Below, piece by piece: positions 1-11,036 of a stretch of DNA of 64,000 bases. Position 1 is the first letter of the stretch. Each line of letters starts with the position of its first letter. Made by a program: the position numbers and the translations under genes. The notes beneath the pieces were generated by a model, which ran no database searches, had not been told where the DNA came from, and worked only from the letters and a program-made list of their open reading frames with translations. The stretch comes from Styela clava (taxonomy: Eukaryota; Chordata; Ascidiacea; Stolidobranchia; Styelidae), in NCBI RefSeq assembly GCF_964204865.1, contig NC_135258.1:16793001-16857000 (forward strand), read 5' to 3'.

Positions 1-99
1 TATAATCAATATGGAGAGGTAAAATTAGTCTGTGACCTGCTACATTTTGAGCTGAATTTTTTCTCAAATATCTGCTAGATTTTTATCTCTTTTTTTTCT

Positions 100-215
100 T
101 CCATACCTGACATGGACTAGTAACCGGATGAGAGGTCGTGGTTCGGCATATGATTTAGTCATCTTATCACTTTCCCTCTGCTCCGACATAAATAGGTAAA
201 TCATATCCTGTCTGA
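100..215 (+). repeat. SINE tail fragment
   Basis: The stretch around GTAACCGGATGAGAGGTCG followed by a TTCGGCATATG-like block and a CTCCGACATAAATAGGTAAATC-type end matches the 3' body of the tRNA-derived SINE seen full length at 8945-9298. The tRNA-like head is absent. It lies in the dynein gene, in the intron downstream of the 424-318 exon. Confidence 0.6.
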
Positions 216-317
216 CAAGTGGTATCATTACAAGAAAAACAGCCTTAGATATTTTATTTATTTATTATTTTTTAGCCAGTACAAGTACTTCTGAAGAATT
301 AAGAAATCCAAACTCAC

Positions 318-3300
318 CCTCTGTTCTTGCTTTTTGCACATAATCAATCATATCCATCATTTCTTCACTGTTTGTTGGTTTTCTCATTGCTCGTTCTTTG
401 ATTTCTTCAAACCGAGAACAGATGCTAGAAAAGAAAAACAATACAATTTTTTTTAATCAAAATGGAAATTGTTTTTGTAAGATAACCAAAAAGGTACAGC
501 TCAATAAAATTTTTCTTGACATCTGGATTTCAAAAAATTTAAAAAAAAACTCTATTTGCAAGTCTCGAGCTCCAAACTCCTACACAGCACCTTATCATAG
601 ATGTAATGAATTTAATGACCAAGACCGAACCAAGGAAATTTCAGCTGCATATATATAGCATTGCTTGGAGCAAATAACATTGCATAAAATTATTTCTTGA
701 AACATCCTTCCTAAAGGCAAGAATTTGGAAGTTTTGTCAAAATTTGATTCACTAGAAATCCATACTTGTAATTGTGGATAACTAGGTCAAAAATTTAGGA
801 CAAAACTTCAACAGTTTATTCAAAACAGAATAGAACATATTAGTATGCTTTAGGTGTGCCTTCCGTAAAGAAATACTTGCATAAACCATGCACCTCTTAT
901 TGTCTTCTCTGTGATCTTCAGTTAATCGTGTCAGAAGAGTATCAGCATGTTTTCTTGCATATTCGACCAATGCTCGTTTCAAATCATCACAATCCAATCG
1001 AATCTTAAAAGTGGATATGAAACATATAAAGTCTCTTGAAGTTTATACTTACTAAAAAATAGATGGACATTATGGCAACAGTTTCATGCTTTTCCTATCT
1101 AAATAAATTGCAATAAATTTTGTTGACGTGACATGGTTGAAGTGGTACACTTAACCGTGTTGGCATCACAGATTACACATTTTGGAGTCAAATCCAATGA
1201 CCCCATCTCACCCAGGGTGTAATAAAGTGGGTAGGCAATGCCAAACAGGAAAGATTCTGATCCTTCCAAGTAATAATAGCTCCTCAGATATCAGTTGTCG
1301 TTTGTATAGGTCCACATTCGGAGAAAAATATGTGCATAGGCATTACATAAAAAGATTTTACACAAACTTGGCTGATAACTTAGGCATAAAGCAGTTTTAT
1401 TTTGTATATTGATTAGATATTTTAGATTGTAAAGCTCTTATATGGAGGGTCTGGTAGAATTTGGCTCAATACTTCTGCGATGTAGGCCTTCAAATAGCAA
1501 TAGCGACCCTGTAAACATCCCTATTCCAAGCTAAATTGTTCAAATATAATTTTGAATTTTGACTGCGAAATGCAACTAAAGCCTACATACCATGTCAAAA
1601 TGGAAGACATTGTCAAGGTTGTTGATTTCATTGGCGACTCTTCTAAACTTTTCAATAAAATCACAATATTCCTGAAACGAATGATCTTCTGAGATAAATT
1701 TTTCAATATCACTTGCTGCCTCTCCATTGACAAGAAAACTGTAATCTTTCACTGTAAAATATTAAATAAACTCAATAAAATTAATAATTTGAATCATTTA
1801 TATGCAGAGAGTTCCAATTTCACTAAGACTTTTAAACATAACCAAATCGTTTAATCAAGGAAAAATATATTAAATATGCAAAAATGATAAAGTACTGAAA
1901 CATTGAATCCCTCTAACCCTCACCTTTGGTTGTGTTTGGCAACGAACGGTCATAAAGATTTTACGTTAGTTATCTACAGCAATAAACATAACAGATATAT
2001 AACATTTAACCATAGTTGGGCTAGTTGGGATTTGGTTCACAACAGGATTTAATAGGCTATGTTTATTAAATCATAAAAATCCCATTTTATGCAAACAAAC
2101 TTCAAAACACAGAAACTCAACTGACTGCCTTAATTACACTCCCAGATATAAAAAAGCCTATATATAAATTACTTACCAAATCCCTGCATACATTCCTGAG
2201 GACCTTCAAAATTCTTTTTCACTGCTCTTCGTAAAAATGCAACGGCTGCAATACTTATATGATCAGCAATACCGGTATCAACATTGACTGTTGAACTGGA
2301 ACCAGACAACCAAGACTGTACAGTAGGAACACTATGCATACTGTTGATGATTGTCTCAGCAACAAATACAATACAATCTTCAAGATCCTATTAAAAATAT
2401 AATATATATTTAACAGTGCGATATAAGGATAAAATAATCCAAGTTTAGAAAGAATACTGGCCAAAATTGGCAAACACAAATTTAAACACAAATTATACTG
2501 ATCCTACTAAATACTTGCTTGATAGTGTTTATAAGTTTATATTCTAATAGTTACATAATCACGAATACATTTTAAATTTCTTTTCAACCACTCCTTTTGT
2601 TTTCGATCTTTTACATTAAATAGATAACCCTCGAAATAAAATTTATTTGAATCAGGCTTGTATGAATAAACAATAATTTCATTTTATGATGAATCGTTTC
2701 AAGAAATTCATTAAGTTTTAATTTCCGATCCAAAAAAATTAAATAATTCGAATTACCTGGTAAGAAGGGAAAAATTCCATTTTTCCTTCGGTTTTCGAAG
2801 CATTTTCATCAAATGTCAATTCCATCTTGAAAATAGGTAGTTGGTGTTTGTTGTTATCATGGAATAAACCGACCCAATGATGAAGTGATCTTTCTACCAA
2901 ATCTTTGAGCTGGAAACAATATATTACAAGTTTTTTTTAACTATTTTTGGCTAGGCTTGGCGGTTAGCCTACTGTGCTAAGTGTTAGGAATGCACTTGCA
3001 AGCACATCTCTGATTAACCTGCGTGGGTTCTCAAGTTTGCATCTTGTGTTGGACTTTTTGTTGCAAAGGAATAGTCAACAACTTGTCAACTTTTTTCATA
3101 CCTGACATTGACAGATAAGCGGAGTGGCCATGGTTTGCCATACTAATATTCTTCTAATATTTCTACCCTTCATCAAGAGATAATATTGGTAAGGAATAAG
3201 TTTCAAGTTTTCCAATTCAATAAGTTTGAGTTGCAGTAAATATTGTTTAATATTGAAACGAAAATATCTGAAAATTTTTGTTTCAATCTACCTCATATTT

Positions 3301-6300
3301 CAAAACAGTTTAAACTCGGTGGCTAAACCTTAGGTGGGGTTTGATTTTCGTGAACATGTAATCCAGTTTTGAGAGGTCGGTAATTTTTTCTCGTGATACT
3401 CTCGATTTTATAAAAATTATCCACACAGAATATCAAACCTCTATGATTGAATATACAGAAATTAGTTTCATTGTTAATTACAAATTTCGGTAATCCTGAA
3501 GTATGCGCACCAAGATGTTGCACAACCTGAACCCTAACCTGGTACACAACCTGAGTTCAGGTTGTGCGCCATCTTGGTGCGCATACTTCAGGAGTTCCCA
3601 AATTTTATATTTTATAATTTACTCAATTTAGTGTAATAACAATATATATATGCTTTTGTTTCCTATAGTATTTAACATTAATCACAATTTTGCTGGAGAA
3701 TAATTTTCTCTTTGAATACTAGATTGCGGTAGTTCTTAAAAAACACTGTTCCAAAATTCGGACATATTTTCGATCAAACTTTTTTGACATCCCACATATA
3801 GCAAGGCATTATCCATTCAATGAAAACTATTACGCCACAGGGGTAATCGAAAACCAATCCATTGTGACACAAACAATGTAAACACAATTTTTAATAAAAT
3901 TAAACATAACATCGTAAGACAATGGCAGACGGCTCGCTCTCCGAAAATATCTCCAAACGAGCCTAGGGTGGTAATATGATACTAATATTTTTCTATTGCT
4001 GCAATAGAAAATGCAGACTCATAGTAGAACATATTATGAAGAGGAAAATGATATTTATGAGCCAAGTATTTATCGAAAATGATCATGCAATAAATGTGAA
4101 AATTGGGAAAACTTGATATGAAAACAAAATTACACATGGTTTAAGACAAGGTGTAACTGGACTGTTTGCCATTTTTTAAAGGATCTGTCTATATTACAAA
4201 TGATGATTTATCTGAACACCCATTCAATTAATTAATCTATATTATATGATTATGACATTATTATGATACAACAAACAAAACTCTTTGTAAATGATATACA
4301 TTTTGTATTCCTCGACTGTGGAAATTGCCAAATTATTTCGGTAAATCTATATCTAGTTTATTCAAATATTTAACGACTGTACCTGGTTAGCAACCAACGT
4401 AGAGACGCATGTATAAAATGAGTCGAGTTTATCTCGTCTGATTCCAACAAATTGTTTTTCATCTGTGAATATATTAATGACACGAGGATACCATCCATGC
4501 ATTAATTTATCTTCAGACTTCTCCACTTCAAGCAGGATGTGATTTTTCAAATGTTCTATTTCAGCTGGCCCTTGAATTCTTAAAATGTAGAAAATAATGA
4601 CAACAGGCTCAAAATATGCCCTACATAATACATTCTGAGCTTTGAGGTGAGCATAGAAATGAAAATTATTTGTTAGGATTTTCAGACAAAGTCAATCAAA
4701 CATTTGTCACACACAATCAACTATCTAGTGATATTACACATAACTTCTTTTGTAGTGCTTGATACAAATCGGGGATATCCAAAATGTATTGAATGTTATA
4801 ATATATTTGAAATTGAATATATTTAATGCTGTGAATTTTTAATTGTATGAATATTTAAGATAATTTGGCGCTTCAAGCATTCAACAGCTAATCATCAGAC
4901 AAAATATAGGTTCAAATAGATTTACCGAGGATACTGAAAATCAGATGAAACTTTTTTTGCAAAACAGGACCTACAATACCCTCTTATATCAAGATATATT
5001 ATGAAAATAATATTTTAGAATGTGTTCGGGAAATTAACTTATTCGATCTTTTATTTTGTCCATGGTAGAATCATTATGTATCAGTATCATTTTGCGTTTC
5101 TCTTTCATTTCAAGTTTATAGTATTGTTACCTGAGTTCACTTAGTTCCATCAATAACATAGATTGTAGACTGTCCTGACACATTCCAAGTACTGTTTGCA
5201 TAGATGGATGGGTTATCCATAAGTTTGCCATAATTTCATTCCTTGCTCTTTGAAATGATTCATTCCATGTACTGGAAAAATCTAACCCCCTGTAAACAAA
5301 TAAAAAGGTTTTTACAACACTGAAATGAAAAAATAAAAATCATCAAAATTATACAAATCAAAATAGGAAAACACTTGCAAGAATAGCATTGCATTTATTG
5401 TTCCTAATATTTAAAAAATTGTATTATTATTGTCAAACCAACTCCTCAAGTGAAAAAGCAAGAAATGAAACAAATCAAATTCAATAACAATTCAAATCTG
5501 GTGCATATATAATAATCAAATCGAATGTACTTTTAAAATATAAATGTATGTTTCTGAGTTCTGATAATAAATCATATACAGTTTTATTACAAAAAAATAT
5601 TTACGTTGGTTCAGCAGGAGGTGGTCCTGATACTTCATTCTCGAGTCCTTTCACAGATGGTTTCAACAAGACATGTTGTACTAGAATAAAAGTAAGACAT
5701 ATTAGCATTGTATATTGAAAAATAGCAATGTATTTCAAAGCAAAATATTACTCAATTTGTTCTTACCTATTTCAGCTGAAATATTGATATGAGAATACAA
5801 AAACAACTATACAAAAATTTTGTATTCAAATAGAGGACCAGTTGATAAACGTTAGAAATTGCCTGTGATAAGGCCACATTGCCATTGTGAAAACTGAAAA
5901 CTCCAGAAATTTCTCACGGGTCGAAACAAACAATATAATAATATTACGATATATATCCAATGTGGTTTCTCAGTTGCTGAAGAAGCCTGTCTACATAATA
6001 AACCCCAAATAGATTAAACATGCAAATTCTATCAATGGTAATCAGCAATGTGATAGCAATGGAGAGCCAATGCATGTGAAAACTTAAATCAAAGTAATTT
6101 ACTAACCCATCGATTTTTTCATGCTTGATTTGAAATCAACTTTGACCTCTCCAAAAAGATCTTCAATATGTTGATGTTGACGAGCCGTTTTCTGTAGGTG
6201 AGGTGGTACCTTGGACAACATTGAATTCAACCATATTTGCTGTACTGGTACAACAGGACCAGATTCAACACATTTCTTCATATACATGTACATTTGCTGA

Positions 6301-7470
6301 AACATTTGGATTTACCGATAATAGTAGAAATTGGCAAATCGATCAATTACTAGTTTTCTACTAAAATTTGAGTTAAATCGTTTTCCAGGTTCATGCTTTA
6401 TTAAAAATAGCTGATAGCTTCCTATTCCAGGCTACATTGCCACCATTTTAATTCTAGGTAGCAATTTACAAGTGAGATTAGACAGGGGAAAATCAAACAA
6501 TTCATTGACTAGAATCATCAGATAGAACAACATAGAAATGACTACCAAATCAATAAACTGTAACTCTTATCTTACCCGTGTTTTTCTGGAAGAACTCATC
6601 ATCTTAAAACAAAAATGAAAACATTAAAAGAAAATAGCCTATAATTTTTAAAAATATTCAAAAACTTTTGAACACCCATTTTGAAAACTTTACTGAAGTC
6701 ATTGATTACCAAATGTAAACATATAATAATAAATATTTGATAGCAATTATTTAGCGCAGCACGATGGCCTAGCGGTTAAAGCGTTAATATAATTCTTTGG
6801 GTGAATAAATAAAAATAATTAGGCGTTTTAATATGCATATTAATCATTTCACAAAAAAACTAACCGATGTTGGCATTTCCGGTGATATTTTTTTCGGTGG
6901 TTTTCTGCGAACTTGATCTGCCATGTCTTCAGCGGCCTTGTGGGCATCATCAATTCTGTAATTTTAGAACGCCTAATAATATAGCATACCAGTCTATGCC
7001 AGGTAAGGGATTAGTTACCCAGTTAAGTACTTGTTTCAGATCTGTGGACTTGATGAATGTGGAAGCCGTAATCAACCAGCAGTTAAATTAACCTTCCTAC
7101 TGGAGCACAGAGTCCAACGCCTATCACACATAATTATCCCCGTTGACAGAATTCAAACTTGCGAACCCTCGCAGAAAAATCATAGGTACTAGGTCAAGTA
7201 TATTCCCAGCACATAGCACGATGCGCAAACCGCTGATCTATTAATGCGGAACTAAACTTATCAAATAATGTTTTGCAGCACAATGCATTGGCAAATAATA
7301 AAAAATATAACTTACATTATATTATTCAAGACATTTTGGTATTCACGGCTTCTTCTGTATGTCATCAATTTACTGGTTTGAAACTGAGGTCCTGACACCA
7401 ATCCATTTCTTGTTGGAATTGGCGGCAAGCGTGGCTTAGAAACAGCACTATTTCGATTTGTTTTTTTCAT
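318..7470 (-). CDS. DNAH12: Axonemal dynein heavy chain, DNAH12-like, N-terminal tail (partial gene)
   Basis: Motor subunit of a single-headed inner-arm axonemal dynein that drives ciliary and flagellar bending. Twelve exons are placed on the minus strand: 7470-7316, 6955-6865, 6602-6576, 6296-6107, 5680-5605, 5289-5131, 4578-4383, 2909-2757, 2387-2177, 1751-1591, 1003-894 and 424-318. Reading phase is kept across every junction, giving about 545 codons; the rest lies beyond base 1. Recognisable stretches include YMKKCVESGPVVPVQQIW, a THPSM segment, FKMELTFDE, SWLSGSSSTVNVDTG, EDHSFQEY..FIEKF and IRLDCDDLK, which follow the order of the DNAH12/7/3 tail as I remember it and are closest to DNAH12. 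The start Met begins MKKTNRN, followed by the family-like KLMTYRRSREYQ. The AAA+ motor and microtubule-binding stalk are outside the window. Exon 3 is only 27 nt, and the 894 donor (GTGCAT) is weak. Dynein heavy chain is near certain; the DNAH12 assignment is likely. Confidence 0.88.
2945..3160 (+). repeat. Old diverged copy of the tRNA-derived SINE
   Basis: Contains GGCGGTTAGCC, CTAAGTGTTAGGAATGCAC, CTGCGTGGGTTCTCAAGTTTG and a distal GGCCATGGTTTGCCATA, matching the head, B-box region and tail of the SINE at 8945-9298 in the same order but with many substitutions. It lies in the dynein intron between the exons at 4383 and 2909. Confidence 0.6.
3495..3592. mobile_element. Palindromic foldback/MITE copy
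   Basis: Two arms of about 38 bp are near-perfect reverse complements (left arm begins CCTGAAGTATGCGCACCAAG, right arm ends with its complement), differing at about 2 positions, around a loop of about 23 bp. Weaker inverted similarity extends about 15 bp outward on both sides. A close relative is at 46469-46570. It lies in a dynein intron. No coding capacity. Confidence 0.75.
6757..6790 (+). repeat. tRNA-like SINE head fragment
   Basis: GCACGATGGCCTAGCGGTTAAAGCG resembles the A-box half of a tRNA-like promoter as in the local SINE heads, but there is no B box and it stops within about 35 bp. Intronic, between the dynein exons ending 6865 and starting 6602. Confidence 0.35.
6970..7245 (-). 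repeat. Minus-strand SINE copy next to a dynein splice acceptor
   Basis: Read on the minus strand it shows a CAGCGGTTTGCGC head, GCGAGGGTTCGCAAGTTTG, the GGATAATTATGTG join, a TGCTGGTTGATTACGGCTTCC body and a CCAAGTCC-like segment, in the same order as the SINE at 8945-9298. Its 3' end is only about 15 bp from the acceptor of the dynein exon starting at 6955, so part of that acceptor's upstream tract may be SINE-derived. Confidence 0.65.
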
Positions 7471-7770
7471 TTTGCTGTTAATATATATTTCAACAACTGT
7501 ATGAAGTTGGAAGTCAAACAATAAAGAGACTTCAAAATTTACTACATTTTAGGGAAAGATAGTCTTCCCTTGTACATAGCTAAAAATAAATAGTTAAATT
7601 AGAGTTTGTTCTATTTTAGTTTTAAAGGTGCACAACGGAAGAGATAAGAATATAAAAAAGCAATTTCACAAAAATGACAAAATAGCATAATGTTAGTTTG
7701 GTACAATACCAAAGACGTGTAAAAATTCGATGAAATGTGTGTAAAATGGCCAAGATAAAACAACTTCTGA

Positions 7771-7985
7771 TCCTCGTCGTCGTTGGGTGGTTAACGTAAC
7801 CGCTGGTCGGTTACGGCTTCCTCCACCACCAAGTCCATGCTTCCGAAAACAAACAATATAACTAATCCCATACCCGACTTGGAATGGTAACCGGACGAGA
7901 GGCCGTGGTTCGCCATATGGATAAGCCGTCTTATGGACTTTCCTCTCCCCCGGGATAAATATGTAAATCCTATCCTTTTTAATGA
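7771..7985 (+). repeat. SINE copy 1 of the tandem array (5' truncated)
   Basis: Body and tail of the SINE from TCCTCGTCGTCGTTGGG to the GGGATAAATATGTAAATCC end; the tRNA-like head is missing. It carries the tail variant TTATGGACTTTCC, shared with copy 2 but not copy 3, and a shorter AACAATATAACTAATCCC body variant not found in copies 2 and 3. Confidence 0.8.
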
Positions 7986-8944
7986 ATAAGGCAACATGGA
8001 AGATCAGAAACTTATCTTTAATGTATTACAGAGTATGCTCAAAAAGTTTGTTGTTTTCAGTAAGTACCGAAGTAGTACCGGTAGGTAGCCTGGCGATGCC
8101 AAGCATTCTGATAATTATTTTAATATAAGATTATTAGCTCAAAGAACTTTATTTTTTCTTGATCTATTTCGCTATCTATCAGAATCAATTCATTTGACTG
8201 CCTATCTTATTCCAATTTGAAACAATAGAGCAAAAATATTTCAATGAAGATTAATAAGAAGTATACACTGATATAATCTCACTCTCAAGCAAGTAAGTAA
8301 TACAGCAACATGGCGAAAGCAAAATCCAGTAGATGGTGTATTCGTTGCCAGGCGACAGTCATGCTTGAATGATTTCCACTTATTTTATATACACCTCAAT
8401 GATTTTTTCACATTCTGTTGAATTTCTGGTATTGCATACTTTCTTTCTGAACATTTAATTTATAAATTCAAAATAATTGAAATAAATCTCATATTATTAA
8501 ATACTGACAGAGAAGCCTAAACTGGCCAAATTAAATATGAGTGTAAAATAGCCAGTAGCTGTCACTGATGAGCTTAGTTGGTCAAGTTCAAAAGCGGAAC
8601 TTGGTGAAAGTTATGTAATGAAGTAATAATGGTTATGTAAGCTGCAGACAGGCGAGGATGTTGCAGTGTTGATCTGTCACAGTTTTTGTGTTTCACGTTT
8701 TTGGCAACCGTGTGTCTGAAAAAATATAGATGTATGTGAATTCAGATTTTTGAAGGGAATTATATGCTGTGCTGTTATGCCGGATAGTTACCGTATATAC
8801 CGTACAATACCGGTACCGGTAGTGGTGGGATTCAATTTTTTTGTCAGTCGATTGACTGGGTTCCATCACAAAAGTCCTATTTTTCACCAGGTTCTGTTAC
8901 AAAAAGTCATTGAAAGTAACCAGTTATCCTAACCGGTTCGCTGA

Positions 8945-9298
8945 TTTGGGCGCGGCGGTGCGGCTCAACGGGCTAAGCGTTAGGAATACGCTCTCCACCG
9001 CACCTCTAATTACTCTGCGTGGGTTCGCAGGTTCGAATCCCATGCAGGGATGGTTATGTGCGAGAGGATTGCTGGACTCCTCGCCGTCGTTGGGTGGTTC
9101 ACGTAACCGCTGGTCGGTTACGGCTTCCTCCACCATCCAAGTCCATGCTTCCGAAAACAAACAATACAGTAAAACTAATCCCATACCCGACTTGGAATGG
9201 TAACCGGACGAGAGGCCGTGGTTCGCCATATGGATAAGCCGTCTTATGGACTTTCCTCTCCCCCGGGATAAATATGTAAATCCTATCCTTTTTAATGA
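8945..9298 (+). repeat. tRNA-derived SINE, copy 2 (full length, chimeric)
   Basis: A tRNA-like head has an A-box-like CGGCTCAACGGGCTAAGCG at about 8961-8979 and an exact B-box GGTTCGAATCC at 9030-9040, so it resembles an internal RNA polymerase III promoter. The unrelated body runs to about 9298. No poly(A) tail is seen; the end reads GGGATAAATATGTAAATCC. The first part matches copy 3 and the end matches copy 1. Extra arm sequence and repeat copies argue against a functional tRNA gene. Confidence 0.85.
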
Positions 9299-10257
9299 AT
9301 AAGGCAACATGGAAGATCAGAAACTTATCTTTAATGTATTACAGAGTATGCTCAAAAAGTTTGTTGTTTTCAGTAAGTACCGAAGTAGTACCGGTAGGTA
9401 GCCTGGCGATGCCAAGCATTCTGATAATTATTTTAATATAAGATTATTAGCTCAAAGAACTTTATTTTTTCTTGATCTATTTCGCTATCTATCAGAATCA
9501 ATTCATTTGACTGCCTATCTTATTCCAATTTGAAACAATAGAGCAAAAATATTTCAATGAAGATTAATAAGAAGTATACACTGATATAATCTCACTCTCA
9601 AGCAAGTAAGTAATACAGCAACATGGCGAAAGCAAAATCCAGTAGATGGTGTATTCGTTGCCAGGCGACAGTCATGCTTGAATGATTTCCACTTATTTTA
9701 TATACACCTCAATGATTTTTTCACATTCTGTTGAATTTCTGGTATTGCATACTTTCTTTCTGAACATTTAATTTATAAATTCAAAATAATTGAAATAAAT
9801 CTCATATTATTAAATACTGACAGAGAAGCCTAAACTGGCCAAATTAAATATGAGTGTAAAATAGCCAGTAGCTGTCACTGATGAGCTTAGTTGGTCAAGT
9901 TCAAAAGCGGAACTTGGTGAAAGTTATGTAATGAAGTAATAATGGTTATGTAAGCTGCAGACAGGCGAGGATGTTGCAGTGTTGATCTGTCACAGTTTTT
10001 GTGTTTCACGTTTTTGGCAACCGTGTGTCTGAAAAAATATAGATGTATGTGAATTCAGATTTTTGAAGGGAATTATATGCTGTGCTGTTATGCCGGATAG
10101 TTACCGTATATACCGTACAATACCGGTACCGGTAGTGGTGGGATTCAATTTTTTTGTCAGTCGATTGACTGGGTTCCATCACAAAAGTCCTATTTTTCAC
10201 CAGGTTCTGTTACAAAAAGTCATTGAAAGTAACCAGTTATCCTAACCGGTTCGCTGA

Positions 10258-10600
10258 TTTGGGCGCGGCGGTGCGGCTCAACGGGCTAAGCGTTAGGAAT
10301 ACGCTCTCCACCGCACCTCTAATTACTCTGCGTGGGTTCGCAGGTTCGAATCCCATGCAGGGATGGTTATGTGCGAGAGGATTGCTGGACTCCTCGCCGT
10401 CGTTGGGTGGTTCACGTAACCGCTGGTCGGTTACGGCTTCCTCCACCATCCAAGTCCATGCTTCCGAAAACAAACAATACAGTAAAACTAATCCCATACC
10501 CGACTTGGAATGGTAACCGGACGAGAGGCCGTGGTTCGCCATATGGATAAGCCGTCTTATCGGCTTTCCTCTCCCCCGGGATAAATATGTAAATCCTATG
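10258..10600 (+). repeat. tRNA-derived SINE, copy 3
   Basis: Head, B box (GGTTCGAATCC at about 10343-10353) and body are the same as copy 2 up to the tail, where TTATCGGCTTTCC replaces TTATGGACTTTCC. Past GTAAATCCTATG the sequence diverges into the MOCOS upstream region, so this marks the right edge of the duplication. Confidence 0.85.
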
Positions 10601-11036
10601 AAATTCCGTGAGACGGGTGGGAACTGGCTGAATCCACCACTGCACACTGGTACCTGCTGAATGACCTGCATACCAGGTACGGTAGAATTGAACGTTCTGC
10701 TGTTCTGACGTTAGTATTGATGGGATCCTGAGTTAGTTTTGTAGCACTAGTCTAGACTAGGTTAGGCATACTTGTAGTACTGTAGTATACAAGCCATACA
10801 TTCGTGACTTTAATCAATTTGTAATTCAAACTTTTACACAATTAATTCAAGGGCGCATTTTGGAACTGTAAATTCTGAAATTAATGTACCTAATCAGATT
10901 TTTTATTTCTTAAATTTGGCAGTTGAAGGTTAACTGAAGGCTGGAATATAACCCAGCACTGATTACAATGTTACCAACCTGCCAATAAAAACGTTCGGTT
11001 TTAGCCTGGTAGCTAGAGTTACAATTTGGCACTGCA
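10601..11036 (+). promoter_or_regulatory. Upstream region of MOCOS
   Basis: About 430 bp between the last SINE and the MOCOS start codon, without open frames. A small inverted repeat (GGTACCTG / CATACCAGGTACGG) is at about 10649-10681. I see no clear TATA element, so the promoter position is inferred only from location. Confidence 0.35.

Larger units (their letters stand above)
7771..10600. repeat. 1313-bp tandem duplication bounded by SINEs
   Basis: Spacer 7986-8944 recurs at 9299-10257 at a constant offset of 1313 bp, and the two look identical to the eye over nearly a kilobase. Each spacer lies between SINE copies (7771-7985, 8945-9298, 10258-10600). The arrangement SINE-spacer-SINE-spacer-SINE is what unequal exchange between two SINEs flanking one spacer would give. 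I see no gene in the spacer; its short open stretches are incidental. Confidence 0.9.

Noticed and set aside
8945..9060. Possible tRNA gene (A- and B-box-like sequences)
   Set aside because: Repeated with a shared non-tRNA body at 10258 and elsewhere, and no clean cloverleaf; it is the head of a SINE.
8924..9310. 128-codon minus-strand open frame over a SINE (also 144 codons at 10237-10671)
   Set aside because: Exists only because the SINE body is open on that strand; repeated with each copy and has no protein family features.
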